Assembly: GCA_026545765.1 (NCBI GenBank)
Contig: CM048844.1
Location: 18,298,237 to 18,362,236 of the forward strand
From: Plantago major
Taxonomy: Eukaryota > Streptophyta > Magnoliopsida > Lamiales > Plantaginaceae
Reading direction: 5' to 3'
DNA: 64,000 nt
Of this stretch, positions 37,345 through 49,293 are shown in pieces. The notes under the pieces are model-generated. The model had not been told where the DNA came from. It searched no databases and saw nothing but the letters and a program-made list of their open reading frames with translations. Made by a program: the position numbers and the translations under genes. Position 1 is the stretch's first letter. The number at the start of each line of letters is the position of its first letter.

Positions 37345-40300
37345 ATGGCTACAGGAGCACTTTGTGGCGTTGCACCTTTTCTATTCCGCAAGAAAATATC
37401 TTCTGGATGTCAGGTCTGTTTCTCTCTTTCAAGATTTTATGAATTCATTTCGTATTATACATATGGTTATTTGTTTGAGAATTGTAAAACTTGTTCCATT
37501 TCTCCATGTTTGCATGTTCTATCATTCATGAGGCTCCTTTGCTATGCTATTCTATGAGCATCATCCTTTCTTGATTGTGGGTAGTCCTGTTATGCGAATT
37601 GAGGACTCGATCTAGGCTAGTTCGAGCCTAACTGCGTGCTCCTTTTTTTTTAATTTTTTGTATGTATAATTAGTTAAGGAGTTGCTCGAGCTCAACTAAA
37701 GATCCGAACAAATGAGCCGAGATCGAGCTTAAAGATCAGAAAATATTAGCTCATTGTGTTAACGAGCTGAGCAACAACCGGAACATTAAACAACAAAAAC
37801 AAAAAGGAAACCTATTCTCCAGGCAGATATTCATGTTTATTGTGCTTTTTTCTTGGTCTGGTACAATATATCTGCTTGTGTCATGTAAATGGACCTGGAC
37901 TAGTTGTGCAGTGTTATGAAATGCTGTAAATAAACATGGACTAGTTGAGATATAGGAGAGTTTTTGTTCTGACACAGGCTTAAAATTGGCAGGGAAGAAC
38001 ACAACATGAGACATCTAAAACCTTTGATGCAACAAAGCTTATTAAGAAAATGACCGGTTCCACTATCCGGAATTCATCTAGTGCAGCAGGTAATTTTGTG
38101 ACCATGACTGAGCTTAGGAACAAAATTCTCACCTTTAGAGACTTGCTAGATTTTTCACCCGTCCCCTGTTCTGCTTCTGTAAACGAGGTACGTTATCTTT
38201 GCTTTCCTGTTTTACCTGTTTAAATCCGAAAGTTTTAAGCATGCTCGCATCCTTATGATGTTATATCTGCCCCAACAGCTTCTGGTTTGGACCCTGAATG
38301 ATATATTTAAACTGCATCCTAATCTCAGACCAAGGTCACCATCAGATATACAAAAGGCATCGTTCCACAAGGTTAGTACTTATCAGCAAGCAAATTGTTG
38401 CGATAACAGTATCCTTGAGTTAGTTACTCGTTCCTGATTATCGTGCATCTGTGATTGTATGCAACAGGCGCTTGTATTGTTATGTAACGCTCTAAAGTCA
38501 CTTGGAGATATGTGGACGACAGTCCCGTGGATGCTTAAATGCAATTATAGTCCAACCATGAAACTGGATCCTCCCCTTATGGAGCGAACTGGTATGATTT
38601 TTTAACAGTCCTGAGACTATCGCCTAGCTCAATTTTGAAATGTATAACAGATATATTTTCTTGAAATTACGCTAGCGTTGGCAATGCTTGAAGATGTGAT
38701 CAAGCTAGCCAGAGAGAGGTTGTTTGATGAGATGGATGAGGATGAGGATGAGGAAGAAGAAGAAGAGATGAGAGAATACGGACCCCAAATGAGTCCGTTT
38801 GGGAAGGCTCTAAATGAATCCTTCTCAGATAATATATCCTTTTCCGGCTCTCCTGCAACCCCAACCTCAGTGCTCACTCAAGCTTGGAGAGGCTCGAGTA
38901 AAAGCGAAAACATGTCCTATTCTCCACCCAGGCTCCTAACTCTCAGAGTTCAAGCTGTTGGAAAACTGAACCCCATTGATTTGAAGCGGCTTTCGTTCCA
39001 CATGTTAACCCATGCTATTGCTCAGGATCCAAATTTATCTATGCAAACTAATAAGCCCCAACAGGAGGAAATGCCAGAACCTGAACTCAATGAAGTAAAA
39101 GCTGCCAATGTCAACGTAAACCAAGACGATGAGACAATGGATGACCTGGAGAAGATCAACGAGAATGAAATGCAACTCGACACTCCAAAGGTTTCAATGA
39201 CAGATCATGTAGAGGTGATTGCAGATAACAGAAGAAATCACATTGATGGTCTGGTTATTCTTTCACCTCCGACGCTTCATGCGTTGCCTAAAAACAAGTT
39301 GGACGTGCTTCCGCCTTCACCTGCACTTCCTAAGTTGCAGTCAGAAGTAAAGGAACCGGTCACACCTTGTTTACCACTGTCATTGCCGAATAATGAAGCA
39401 CAGACTCACATCCAAGTCCTACCTATACCAAATAAAGCATCACCAGAACCCCCTTCTTTACCCCGTCCACATGAAGCATCACCTTCATCGCTACCATTGC
39501 TTCGTGTTACTTTGGTCCCACCGCCTCCTCCACCACCACCCATGAAACCAAGAAGTGCTGTGACACTATCCCGACCATCTCCACCTGTCATTATGTCTAG
39601 AAATATAATGTATCCTCCCACTCCACCGATGGTATCAACCTCGGTCCCGCCTCCTCCTCCCCCTCCCCCAAAGGTTGCATCGAACAGATTCATACCACCA
39701 CCGCCACCATTGGCAAGTGTATGCCCTCCCCCACCCCCTCCTCCCCTAAAGGTTGCATTGAACAGATTTATACCGCCGCCACCACCATTGGCAAGTGTAT
39801 GCCCTCCACCACCCCCTCCTCCACCCATGGATGCGTCAGGGGGGCTGATACCACCACCTCCACCACTAACAATTCCAAATAGAGCTGCTCCACCACCTCC
39901 TCCTCCACCTATGGTTGCGTCCAAAGGATCAATACCACCACCTCCGCTGCCATTGGGGTCTGCACCACCTCCTCCTCCACCTATGGTTGGGTCAAAGGGA
40001 TCAATGCCACCACCTCCTCCACCATTGGGGTCGAAGGGACCACCACCACCACCACCATTTGGGAAAGGAGGTGCCCCACCACCCCCTCCGGGAACTACTG
40101 GTGCATTACGTCCAAGGAAAGCAACGACAAAATTGAAGAGATCATCCCAAATGGGGAACCTCTATCGAATTCTTAAGGGGAAGATGGAAGGATCAGGCTT
40201 GGAAGGTAAATCGGCAGGGCGTAAGGGTGGAAAAGTAAGTGCACCAGCTGGAGGAAAACAAGGGATGGCTGATGCATTGGCGGAAATGACAAAAAGGCAA

Positions 40301-41465
40301 TTCTCTGTTCTATCTTTCCATAATTTATGTTCCTATGATGTATCTGATTGAGACAAACACATAATCTTCTTAACAAATGCGCTTGGTGATCCATTTCTGT
40401 GATTTTTATGTATCCTGATGGATATACTTGAGTAAGGCTTAGTTATTGCTGTTCTTTATTGTTTTCTTGTGAAATTAATTGTTGGCTTAGGTCTGCATAC
40501 TTTCAACAAATCGAAGAAGACGTGAAGAACTATTCAGGAGTAATCAAGGAGGTGAAGATTAAAATTAGCTCTTTCCAGACATCTGACATGAAGGAGCTCA
40601 AACAGTTTCACAGCTTTGTGGAATCTCACTTGGAGAAACTAACAGACGAAACTCAGGTTCGTTTGTGTAAATCTTTTATGCGTTCTTGATAATACTAAAC
40701 GTTCTTAATCTAACACATCGTGTAAACTTTAATTTAAAAGGTGCTCGCAAGGTTTGAAGATTTTCCTGGCAAAAAGTTGGAAGCTTTGAGGATGGCTGCA
40801 GCGTTGTACACAAAGCTGGATGCAATTGTCAATACTTTACAGAACTGGCCAATAGTGTCACCAGCTAACCAACTCATAGACAAAGTTGAGAGTTACTTCA
40901 ACAAGGTATATACCATTGGCTTTGTAAAAACTGTGACTAGATAAAAAACCATTGTATTGTTGTATGACTAACGGAACAATCAAACACAGATCAAGCAGGA
41001 ATTGGATGGCCTGGAGCGGACTAAGGATGAAGAAGCAAAGAGATTTCTGGCTCAAAAGATCACTTTTGATTTTGGGATCCTGGTACGCATCAAGGAACTG
41101 TTGGTGGACGTATCTTCGCATTGTATGGAGTTGGTAATCAAGGTTAGCTTCAGTCAGTATTAGTTTATTAATGCCTGTGAACTTGTACTTGATGTAACTC
41201 ACTTTTACTAGTAATAGACAAGGAAACAGTTACATCTTCATTGACACCATACAATGGTTCTTTACCTCAGGAAAAGAAGGAAGCATCGACTAAAACAAAT
41301 GGAGACTCGCAACCTGAAACGAAGAAAACTGGATCAGAAAAAACCCTATGGAAAGCCTTCCAATTTGCTTACCGAGTTTACACATTTGCCGGTGGCCAAG
41401 ATGATCGGGCTGACAAACTGACTAGAGAACTAGCTCAGGAAATTGAGACAGATCCTCTTGATTAA
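37345..41465 (+). CDS. proline-rich protein of the At4g04980 type, nine exons
   Basis: The exons are 37345-37413, 37993-38187, 38279-38371, 38468-38591, 38676-40296, 40491-40656, 40741-40905, 40990-41142 and 41271-41465, giving 926 aa with consistent phases. Intron 5 appears to be GC-AG (AAAAG then GCAATT). The N-terminal part (about 1-260) is globular and contains the LTFRDLLDFSP and LKSLGDMWTTVPWML stretches. An acidic run EDEDEEEEEE follows near residue 185. Residues of about 440-640 are formin-like polyproline with P(5-9) runs. The C-terminal third is helical and charged (QIEEDVKNYSGVIKEVK onward) and resembles CHUP1/IPGA1-like tails. Family members are annotated only as hydroxyproline-rich or uncharacterised. 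The formin FH2 domain is absent. A cytoskeletal role is a guess from the polyproline and helical layout. Confidence 0.88.
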
Positions 41466-42843
41466 TCCAGAACAGCCCATGTCTGTCTATACTGTCAGTC
41501 TGGTCACACAGTAATCCCATAGACTACTCTCCTTTTTTGTTTGAAAAAAAAAAACGCGGCTATACTTATAGGAATCTGAGTCGTCCATTATATGTACACT
41601 GCAGCATTTCTTGGATATGATGAAGTTGATGCTCCGGTGACTTTACGTGTAAAATTACAGGTTAGAAGACTAGGGAAATTCTGGTGAGGAAGAATACATG
41701 AGCTGAATTCGAGCTCGCTGTCTCTTCATCAAAACTGGTATATACTTCATTCTTTGGTGTATGTTTCCAAGTGATCAAAACTTGTAGACTGCATATTGTG
41801 TGGTGTTCTGTTTGTTAAAACATTCTATATGTGGTGAGATTGATTTATTGGGTTTGACATAACCCTTTGAACTCTGATTCTTTGTAGATTACTGTATCTG
41901 TTTGTTCTTTAGATTGCTAGCTAGGTGGATTCTTTCTTTGTAGATGCAGCATGGAAATTGCTTTGCAAAACATGAGTTAGTTTGAGTCCCTAAAGTGTCT
42001 GCAACATTTTAAGTGCACAATCAACAACAAGAAAGAACAAATTCGATTTTACTTAACAACGAAGCGTAACTCAGTTGGTAAAACGAATCCCTTTCAACTA
42101 ATAGGTCGGGATTCAAGTCATCTTATTAGGTGGAAACAGAATTAGAACTAGTTTTAACAAGAAGATAGATCCTAGTTGTATTGCAATGAGAACAAAAATC
42201 CAGAAGGAACTGGTTTGACAGTATCTATCAAACAAACATGCATATGTATGAATCATGATCCACAAGAAGAATCTTCCATCACATATCTAGTCACCCCACT
42301 TAGCTGTTGAAGGTCCCATTTGCCCCTCTCAAGATCCAAACTCTTATCCAACTAATAATGTTCATTCATATTGGCATGCAACCTTTGTCCTACTTTCACA
42401 TTCAATTCTTTCCTTTCCAAAATTCCATTTTTCTCCTTCATTGTACGATGACAGCTCGTAACACAACCATTGACATACATTGAGCACGCACCAAAAGGAT
42501 CGCGGAATAACTAAATTCGCAAATCAGTATAGAACGAGTGAGATATAAGTGCGATATGAAATGAATACTTTGGGAGAGAAAAGGTAATTAATATGCGAAG
42601 CAACACAATTCGAATATCATATGACTATCTACTATATGTCGAAGCCGATACTAAAAGGACAGCTTCAAATGTTAACATATAGACCAATTGTCACATTAAT
42701 TCGACAAATGATCGATCCCGACTCTTAAAACTCTAATAATAAATCAATAATATACACAATGCATCAACATCGCAACATGACTCATACTCTTACGCCATAA
42801 ATATTCCGAAATCGTCATAGAAAAATGATCAAATCCTTCCCTT
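41466..42843. other. spacer between the proline-rich gene and the Dof gene
   Basis: It contains the 3' UTRs of both convergent genes and a SINE-like stretch at about 42060-42125. No other gene is seen. Confidence 0.5.
42060..42125 (+). repeat. tRNA-derived SINE head (A and B boxes)
   Basis: TAACTCAGTTGG (about 42067-42078) resembles the pol III A box, and GGATTCAAGTC (about 42109-42119) resembles the B box at the correct spacing. No cloverleaf acceptor stem is apparent, so this is more likely a SINE remnant than a tRNA gene. Confidence 0.45.
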
Positions 42844-43587
42844 TCACGGTTTGATCTCTGCAAAATCATCATCATCCCAAACTATGTTGAGATGATCAGC
42901 TGAAGTCAACACATCAATCTCATTCCAGTTCCAGAACCCTGTTTCCGGCCACGGAGAACTCGTCGGAACATTAACACTCGTAATCGTCGATTCCTCAATC
43001 GAATCCAGATTCCCAAATTGATGATCATATCCATAACCAGAAGAGTAATTCTGAACTAGAGAAGAAGAAGAATTCAAAGAACTCACATCAAAAGCAGTAG
43101 CAGAGTTACTCAAATTCGAAAACTGGAACTCTGTTTTCACATTCTCCGGTAACTGCAGCCCTGTTTCATTTCCAGTGAGCGGAACGGTTTCTTGTAACGA
43201 ACCAGAAGAGCCAATCAGGGCCTCGTAGATAATGCTGGTAGGACCCACTTCCGGTTTCTGATTGGTGTACGGAGTACTCAAGGTGGGGCCCACGCTGGTG
43301 GTAGTTGAGAGCTTGGCGCGCTTATTTTTCCGGACCCCGCCGACCGGAACGTTGCGGAGCGTGCCGCCTTTGGTCCAGTGGCGCTTGCAGGCCTTGCAGA
43401 AGTAGCGAGGCTGGGACTTGTTGTAATTGTTGTAGTAGCAGAATTTTGTGTTGCTCGAATCGCACCTCGGGCACTTTACGGGGTCCGGCTCTTGGGCACG
43501 GGGCGTTTGCCGCCGTGTTGGTGGGTGTTTCGCCATCTCCGCGGCCTCCCAATCGCCGGATGAGACTTGTTTGCTGCTCAAGCCCAT
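42844..43587 (-). CDS. Dof-type zinc-finger transcription factor
   Basis: A single-exon gene of 247 aa. The Dof domain spans residues of about 37-93. The zinc ligands are Cys39, Cys42, Cys64 and Cys67 in the C-x2-C-x21-C-x2-C pattern, with the invariant KFCYYNNYN and the basic end [10 protein letters not shown], a likely nuclear signal. Dof factors bind AAAG cores and are plant-specific. The C-terminal part is Ser/Asn-rich, with an [10 protein letters not shown] segment and an acidic WDDDDF near the end, as expected of an activation region. The ATG at 43587 is the first in frame before the domain. Which Dof subgroup it belongs to, and its targets, cannot be told here. Confidence 0.95.
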   Translation of the reverse strand: MGLSSKQVSSGDWEAAEMAKHPPTRRQTPRAQEPDPVKCPRCDSSNTKFCYYNNYNKSQPRYFCKACKRHWTKGGTLRNVPVGGVRKNKRAKLSTTTSVGPTLSTPYTNQKPEVGPTSIIYEALIGSSGSLQETVPLTGNETGLQLPENVKTEFQFSNLSNSATAFDVSSLNSSSSLVQNYSSGYGYDHQFGNLDSIEESTITSVNVPTSSPWPETGFWNWNEIDVLTSADHLNIVWDDDDFAEIKP

Positions 43588-43748
43588 TTGGAATTCAAGG
43601 AAGAAGAAGGGAATTGTGAGGGTGTAGACTAGGAGATTTTAAAGAGTACGATGAGTATTAAATGCAGTTGTTTGATTGAGAGCACTGATATGGATGAAGA
43701 AGAGATCACAGTTGTTGGACTTTTGGAAGATATATGTATGTACTACTA

Positions 43749-43965
43749 CTCCGGTCCATTAAAAACTTCCTAGGTTTTTTTTTTCGAACTTTGACCGTAA
43801 ATTACACGATACAAAAATATAATAAAATTATATTATGAAAATAAATCAAGTATATTTTACTAATATAACTTTATTTTATACTTTTTACCTATAATTTAAG
43901 AGTAATTTACGGTCAAAATTTCTAAAAGAATTCAACTTAAGAAGTTTTTATTGAAAAAGAGGGAA
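43749..43965. mobile_element. Stowaway-type MITE, about 217 bp
   Basis: The ends CTCCGGTCCATTAAAAACTTC and GAAGTTTTTATTGAAAAAGAGGGA are imperfect inverted repeats, and an inner arm pair (TTTGACCGTAAATTAC / GTAATTTACGGTCAAA) makes a long hairpin. TA is present on both sides (43747-43748 and 43966-43967). It sits about 160 bp upstream of the Dof start codon, inside its promoter. Confidence 0.8.
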
Positions 43966-43967
43966 TA

Positions 43968-44720
43968 TGCATGTAAGTTAATGGGAATGGAATGTAAATT
44001 GTGTAATTGTTGGTATTGGAAGAGAATTTTTGTTCAGGAAGGTGATGAGAAACGAGCTTAGCTATATGTATAAATATTGTTTAGTTACATTCTTTTAAAA
44101 AAAATTTTAAAAAATAGTTACTTCACATATTGCCTCGGTCAATCTCTGTGCAACTGTGCTCAATTGTATACTTTTGAATTTGAAATCATTTTTTATGGAT
44201 TCAAGAGTGTGTTAGATTGATTTTGTGGTATAATTTATAAATATATTACAAAACCTTCTAAACGAATAAATGATATGCATCATTGAGTAACTGGAGAGGT
44301 GGAATCAGTTATTAGCTATAAGTATAACGTTTTAAACAGTATCAATAATGCATCATGAGTGTACATTTTATATCGTTTTATGGTGTATTAAATTGATGTT
44401 CGCCAAAAAGAATTTAATTTTGTTTGCTGAACCTTTAATATTTAGCGTTCTAGTTTAATCTCTGTATATGTGTTAAATCAGTAAAATTTACCGATAGGTA
44501 ATAATGGAATACTTATATAGTTGATTGGGATAGATGAATTCCATAAACATATTGAGGGTGAGTTTAGGGGAATCGCTATCTATTGAGATCTATCTGTAAG
44601 AAGTATAATAATATTAAAGTATAATTTGGAGGTAAGATTATGATCGGTCTAAGTTTGTGGTCCAAGAGAGTCCAATGGGGTCCTAGTTGATGCGTGTTTG
44701 TGGGGTGTACTCGTGGTGTC

Positions 44721-44780
<60 letters not shown>

Positions 44781-45795
44781 TAATTCAGTTTTTAATGATG
44801 AGTCAGTCTTCTGAGATATGATTTCTAGATAATTTATCTAGATATGTACCTATATCATCAAGAAAATCATCGATATTATTAATCAAAATATATATGTTCT
44901 CAACATTGGTGTTTTTATATATCACAACAAAACTTATTTCGTTAACATTTTGATTAATAACATGGATGGTTTTATTGATAACATAGACCATCTTCAAATA
45001 AATTATGTAAATACCGTATATTATGATATTTGTGTTTAATGATATGCTACTGGTGTTGAACTGTTGATGGTCTTGGTCAGTAGGGTAATTCGAGTTTAAA
45101 ATAATTAGGATCATGCACTAATCATGCCATGGGCTACTAATGTACGATCTAAATCCTTCCAATGAGGTTTCAACACTCATATTAGTTAGGAGATACTTTA
45201 ATTGAAATTTGGTGAATAGAAATAGTATTGGGATTAAATGATTAAATCGAATATATTGGTGAAATAGTAATACTAGTACTAATTGAAATTAAAACATTAC
45301 GAACATCTTCAGATTCGTCATCATTGGCATAATATGGCTAATGATTGTATGACACTGATTTTTGTTGTGTTATGGTACCGTAGTGTATATACATTTATAT
45401 ATTTTTGAAGATGTGATAATTTGAGAAGTTTTACGAAGAATGGAACTAATTCTATAATTTATATCACTTGAAGGGACTTTTGCAATATATAAAAAAGTGT
45501 CATGTGTTTAACATACCCCCTTTGTATTTTATGACTAAATTAGTAGAATGACAAAATAAAAGATCACCTTGAGACTTTGATAGAGTTGGTAAAAGACCCT
45601 ATTTATCACGGGACCGAGGTTTTTAAATTTTTATACGATTCCATTAAAATTTCTGTGTAGCTCAACTCAACATATTGACGAAGAGTGTTGTTAGGAAGAT
45701 TTGTTTAACAAAACTAATTTATAGCTATCTGGTAGCAGATTAGATAGCTGGTAACATAGCCATTTGCTAAATATAATATATAAAATAAATCAATG
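43968..45795. other. spacer with a (TA)n microsatellite; no gene seen
   Basis: An AT dinucleotide run of about 25 repeats lies at about 44725-44775. The remaining frames are AT-rich noise. Confidence 0.55.
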
Positions 45796-45797
45796 AA

Positions 45798-46262
45798 CTT
45801 TTTTTTTTTCATAAGCTACCTGAACAAAATTATCGGAGCATCTAGCTTATACGCCACCAGCTAGGCGTCAACGTAACTAGTTTGTCATCTAGTGTCCACC
45901 AAAGCCATAGAGGAGTGAGTGGGAAGTTTGGTGCTTAAAATCGACTTTTAAAGTTAGATCGACACCAAAATACATCGAGCCAAAGTAGAACTACGATGAT
46001 CCTTGATTCGAACATAAATGTCCCCTTTTTTTTCCTTTTTCCATAAACTATCTGAACAAACTTCTCGTATCAATTAGCTTATACGCCACAAGTTAGGCGT
46101 TCACGTAACAAGCTAGTATGTGATCTAGTGTCAAACAAAGCCATAGAGGAGTGAGCCGAAAGTTTGGTACTCAAAACCGACTCTGAAAGTTAGATCGACA
46201 ACAAAATACATCGAGACATAGTAAAACAATGATGATCGTTGATTCGAACATGACCCATATTT
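45798..46262. repeat. tandem duplication, period 232 bp, two copies
   Basis: GCTTATACGCCAC starts at 45845 and again at 46077, and long shared blocks such as AAAGCCATAGAGGAGTGAG recur at the same offset. The copies differ by roughly 10-15 per cent by eye. No coding frame is conserved. Confidence 0.85.
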
Positions 46263-46353
46263 CTTTTTACACTTTTTTTTCCGCAAGTAATTAAATCCAT
46301 TAAAAGCTCAATATGTGTACAGAAACAGAAATTAGAGGGGCATACCCCAAATT

Positions 46354-47509
46354 CAGGCCCGGCCCAGGCTCTGCGCGGTCAGCCCGCCCGCACGGGGCCC
46401 CAATTTTTTAGGGCCCTCAGGCCTGGGCCAAGCCCATATAGGTAAATAATAAAAAAAAAATTTAATTTCCTGCACTTGGTAATCGGAACAGCCGAAGAAC
46501 AGAACAACTTTCATTTACTACTCAGTAACTCAAAATAGGCGCCACCATCTCTTCTCTCTTCTTCATTCTTCCTCTTTCTTCTCAAAATCTCCTAATTCCT
46601 CTCCAACATTCCATTAATTCTCAAATCAATTCTCCTATTTTCTAGCAAAGTACTGGTTAGTGAATTTTCATACTCCTTCCTCAGACCTCAATGACTATAA
46701 ATAGTATATTTAACCCTCATCTTTTCAATTCAATTTCACCCAATTCAAGTCATTTTCTATTAAGATTTTGGTTTTTGCAATTGATTCCTATATACAAGCA
46801 AATAATACTTGGATACGATTTGGTAATTTCGATTTTTCGAACCTCCGGTGATTGGGTTTGTCGAACAATCTAGGTAATTTTTTCACTTCTGTTTTGATCT
46901 GTTTCTTCGAATTTTTGGATTCAGAATTCATTACTAATTTTTTTTTTTTTTTAATTTAGGCAAGTTTGATTGGAATCTATTCAGAATTCGGGTCTTTGAG
47001 GACTGGCTAACTGAGCTGCTCATTGTCACTACTCACTTGCTTCAGCTTGGTTCTGTGGATCTGTTGTTGAATTCAGACTCTATTCAGGCTTCAGCTTTGT
47101 TGTCAATTGGAAAAGGGAAGTTTCCTTCACTTGGACACTTTCTTTTTGCAATTTTAATACTTTCTGTAGTAAATTATTTGTCTTGTGTTGTTGTTGTTGT
47201 TTTAAGTTATTTAGTTTTGCCTCTTCAAATATGAGAAAATACAAATCTGGTTGCGAAAAACGTAAAAGGAAAAGAAGTATTGATGCATTAATTCAATCTC
47301 AAAGAGGAACTCTAGACAAATTTGTTGTTAAAGTCTTAAAGATTCTCAAACTTTTAGTTATGTGTAATAATATCTTGAGTGAATATTTCAATGACTTATA
47401 ATGTATGATTTTTATTATTTTGTTATAATATAATTTTTTTTATTTTGTTAATACATGGACCCCGTTTGACATTTTCGCACAGGGCCCCGTAAATCTCATG
47501 CCGGCCCTG
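46354..47509 (+). mobile_element. non-autonomous hAT transposon, 1.16 kb
   Basis: The ends are CAGGCCCGGCCC (left) and the complement of CAGGGCCGGCATG (right), with internal GGGGCCC motifs near both ends, as in plant hAT elements. The 8-bp flanks CCCAAATT (46346-46353) and CACAAATT (47510-47517) match at seven positions, as expected for a hAT target duplication. The centre keeps a short frame at about 47231-47401 (MRKYKSGCEKRKRKRSID...) that resembles the N-terminus of zf-TTF-type hAT transposases. The rest of the transposase is missing. Confidence 0.85.
47231..47401 (+). pseudogene. hAT transposase N-terminal remnant
   Basis: 56 codons beginning MRKYKSG, with a basic KRKRKRSIDALI stretch and GTLDKFVVK, then a short unrelated tail. 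It resembles the opening of TTF-type zinc-finger hAT transposases. No zinc finger, catalytic DDE region or dimerisation domain remains. Confidence 0.5.
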
Positions 47510-47517
47510 CACAAATT

Positions 47518-48332
47518 GTACATAATCTTGTAATTATCACCACAAGGTCTCTAGTCCAAACTAGAAAGGATAGCCAATGTAACTAATTCCCGAAAAGCCT
47601 AAACTGGACGAGTAACTGGGCACTAGCACAAAGTGACATTATTTGAGTCGACTCAAAGTTGAATTCGGTCAAACTATGACTCTCCAGGAAAAAACTTTGA
47701 CTCAACAAGAAGTTTCCCGGATCTCAAGCGAGAAATATGAGTTGGCAGAGTTGGGATTATGGGACGGTAACCTCTAATTATAGTAATTTTTGGACAAATA
47801 TATATGTTTCACAAACTCAACCACTTGGAAAATGAAGCCAGCAGAGTCCCGATAGTATGAGATTAAGATGTCATGATAATGCAAAACACCAAACCAAATA
47901 CAGAACTACTTCAATCCTAAGTTAAGCCACGAGTAGGGACGGCTACACGTGGATTCGGCCTATTTGGTTACTAGTGGCTCCTTATGTTTCGAATAGTCAC
48001 CTTCTAAACTTCGCAGATATATAATTCTTCTTTTTTTAATGAGCGACATTATAAGCCTTAAAAAGGAAAATTGTAATAACATTCAATAGAACAAATTAAG
48101 TTCGTGCAGTACTTCATTCACTAGTTACATTGGTACACCATGTTGTATAATATCAGCATATGTCTACCACAGAAAAAGTATCTAATTTTAAGTAAAAATG
48201 CATGAGATAAAATGACAAAATGTTATCGAATCAAGCATGTTTGACACGATTTGATTAGTCGGTATCATGTGATTCCATCTTATTTGACCAAGATGAGGTA
48301 GTTTGACTATAATACGATGGCTTATATGAAAA
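47518..48332. other. spacer; nothing recognised
   Basis: No supported frame or element between the hAT and CACTA insertions. Confidence 0.5.
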
Positions 48333-48335
48333 TCT

Positions 48336-49290
48336 CACTACAAAAAAAACTTGGCAACACCAACGCATAAGTTCCAACGGAACAATTTTCATTGCCACTC
48401 GCAACGGAATTGCAACAAAGTACCAACGGTAATTTATCCTTAAAAAACATAATAGAAAATACCAACAGTATACCAACAAATTATCAAATGGTCTAGGTTC
48501 AAATAAAGTTTTTGTTGGAAAATTGTTGGAAATATTTGAGCAAGCAGTCAACACTAACATAACATTCCAACATAAATAATTTATTGCTATTTGTAATAAA
48601 TTTATAATAAAATACCAACAAAAATTAGCATGGTCGCAAAAATAGCAACAATTTACCAATAAATTTAGTTTTCGACATAGTTCATTCAAGTTATAAGTTC
48701 TCTAATTCACATCAATAAACTAAAATACAATACCAAACTTGTTTTTGATATTATAAAGACATGCATCTTATAATAATCAATGAAGTCCAAACCAATAGCA
48801 ATGTAATAAAATTTGTCGGAGAAGTTTTGAAAGACTAAGATTCTGGGTATATGTTTTAAGTTTTATTAGTGGCTGTAAATTGGGAGAAACATTCAAATTG
48901 GTTAGAAGAAAATCAGGATTGTAAGGAATATGTGTTACTCCAAACCATTCGTTGTCAAATGTCATAATCAATTGTTAATAAAACATATACAAGATAAGAT
49001 TAAGTGTTTTATGTAGTGTAGTGGTAATAAACGGAGATTAATAATCTAAGAGATGCGGGTTCGAGTCACAAGGGCGACATTTATTTATTATATATTTTTC
49101 CTTTTTTTCCAACAAATTACCGACAAAAAAAGGGTTGCAAAAATCACCAACAAGATTGTTTTCCGTTGCTGAATTACCAACGCCACTATCACCAACAGTT
49201 TATCCAACGGAAAAATACTGTTGGTAAAGGTCAATACCAAGAGAATAACAACTGAATATCAAGTTGGTACTGGCCAATTTTTTTGTAGTG
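48336..49290. mobile_element. non-autonomous CACTA (En/Spm-type) transposon, 955 bp
   Basis: The termini are CACTACAAAAAAA and TTTTTTTGTAGTG, flanked by the 3-bp duplication TCT (48333-48335 and 49291-49293). Subterminal regions carry many short CCAACGG / ACCAACA-type repeats in both orientations, the usual transposase-binding layout. No transposase is encoded. A tRNA-like SINE head lies inside at about 49012-49075. Confidence 0.9.
49012..49075 (+). repeat. tRNA-like (SINE head) sequence inside the CACTA element
   Basis: TAGTGGTAATA (A-box-like) is followed about 40 bp later by GGTTCGAGTCA (B-box-like, 49058-49068). It is not a full cloverleaf. It was probably captured by, or inserted into, the CACTA element. 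Confidence 0.45.
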
Positions 49291-49293
49291 TCT

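Noticed and set aside
39406-39924. 172-codon Gly-rich minus-strand frame
   Set aside because: It is the antisense of the polyproline-coding region; CCN runs read as GGN. Same reason for the His-rich overlapping plus-strand frame at 39915-40136.
42060-42125. tRNA gene
   Set aside because: A and B boxes are present but no acceptor stem pairs across the ends; SINE head preferred. The same applies to about 49012-49075.
44803-45114. 103-codon minus-strand frame rich in Ile/Asn/Tyr
   Set aside because: The composition is what AT-rich DNA next to a TA microsatellite gives by chance; no motif.
48255-48689. 144-codon minus-strand frame
   Set aside because: It overlaps the left terminus of the CACTA element and reads through its subterminal repeats; not a transposase.
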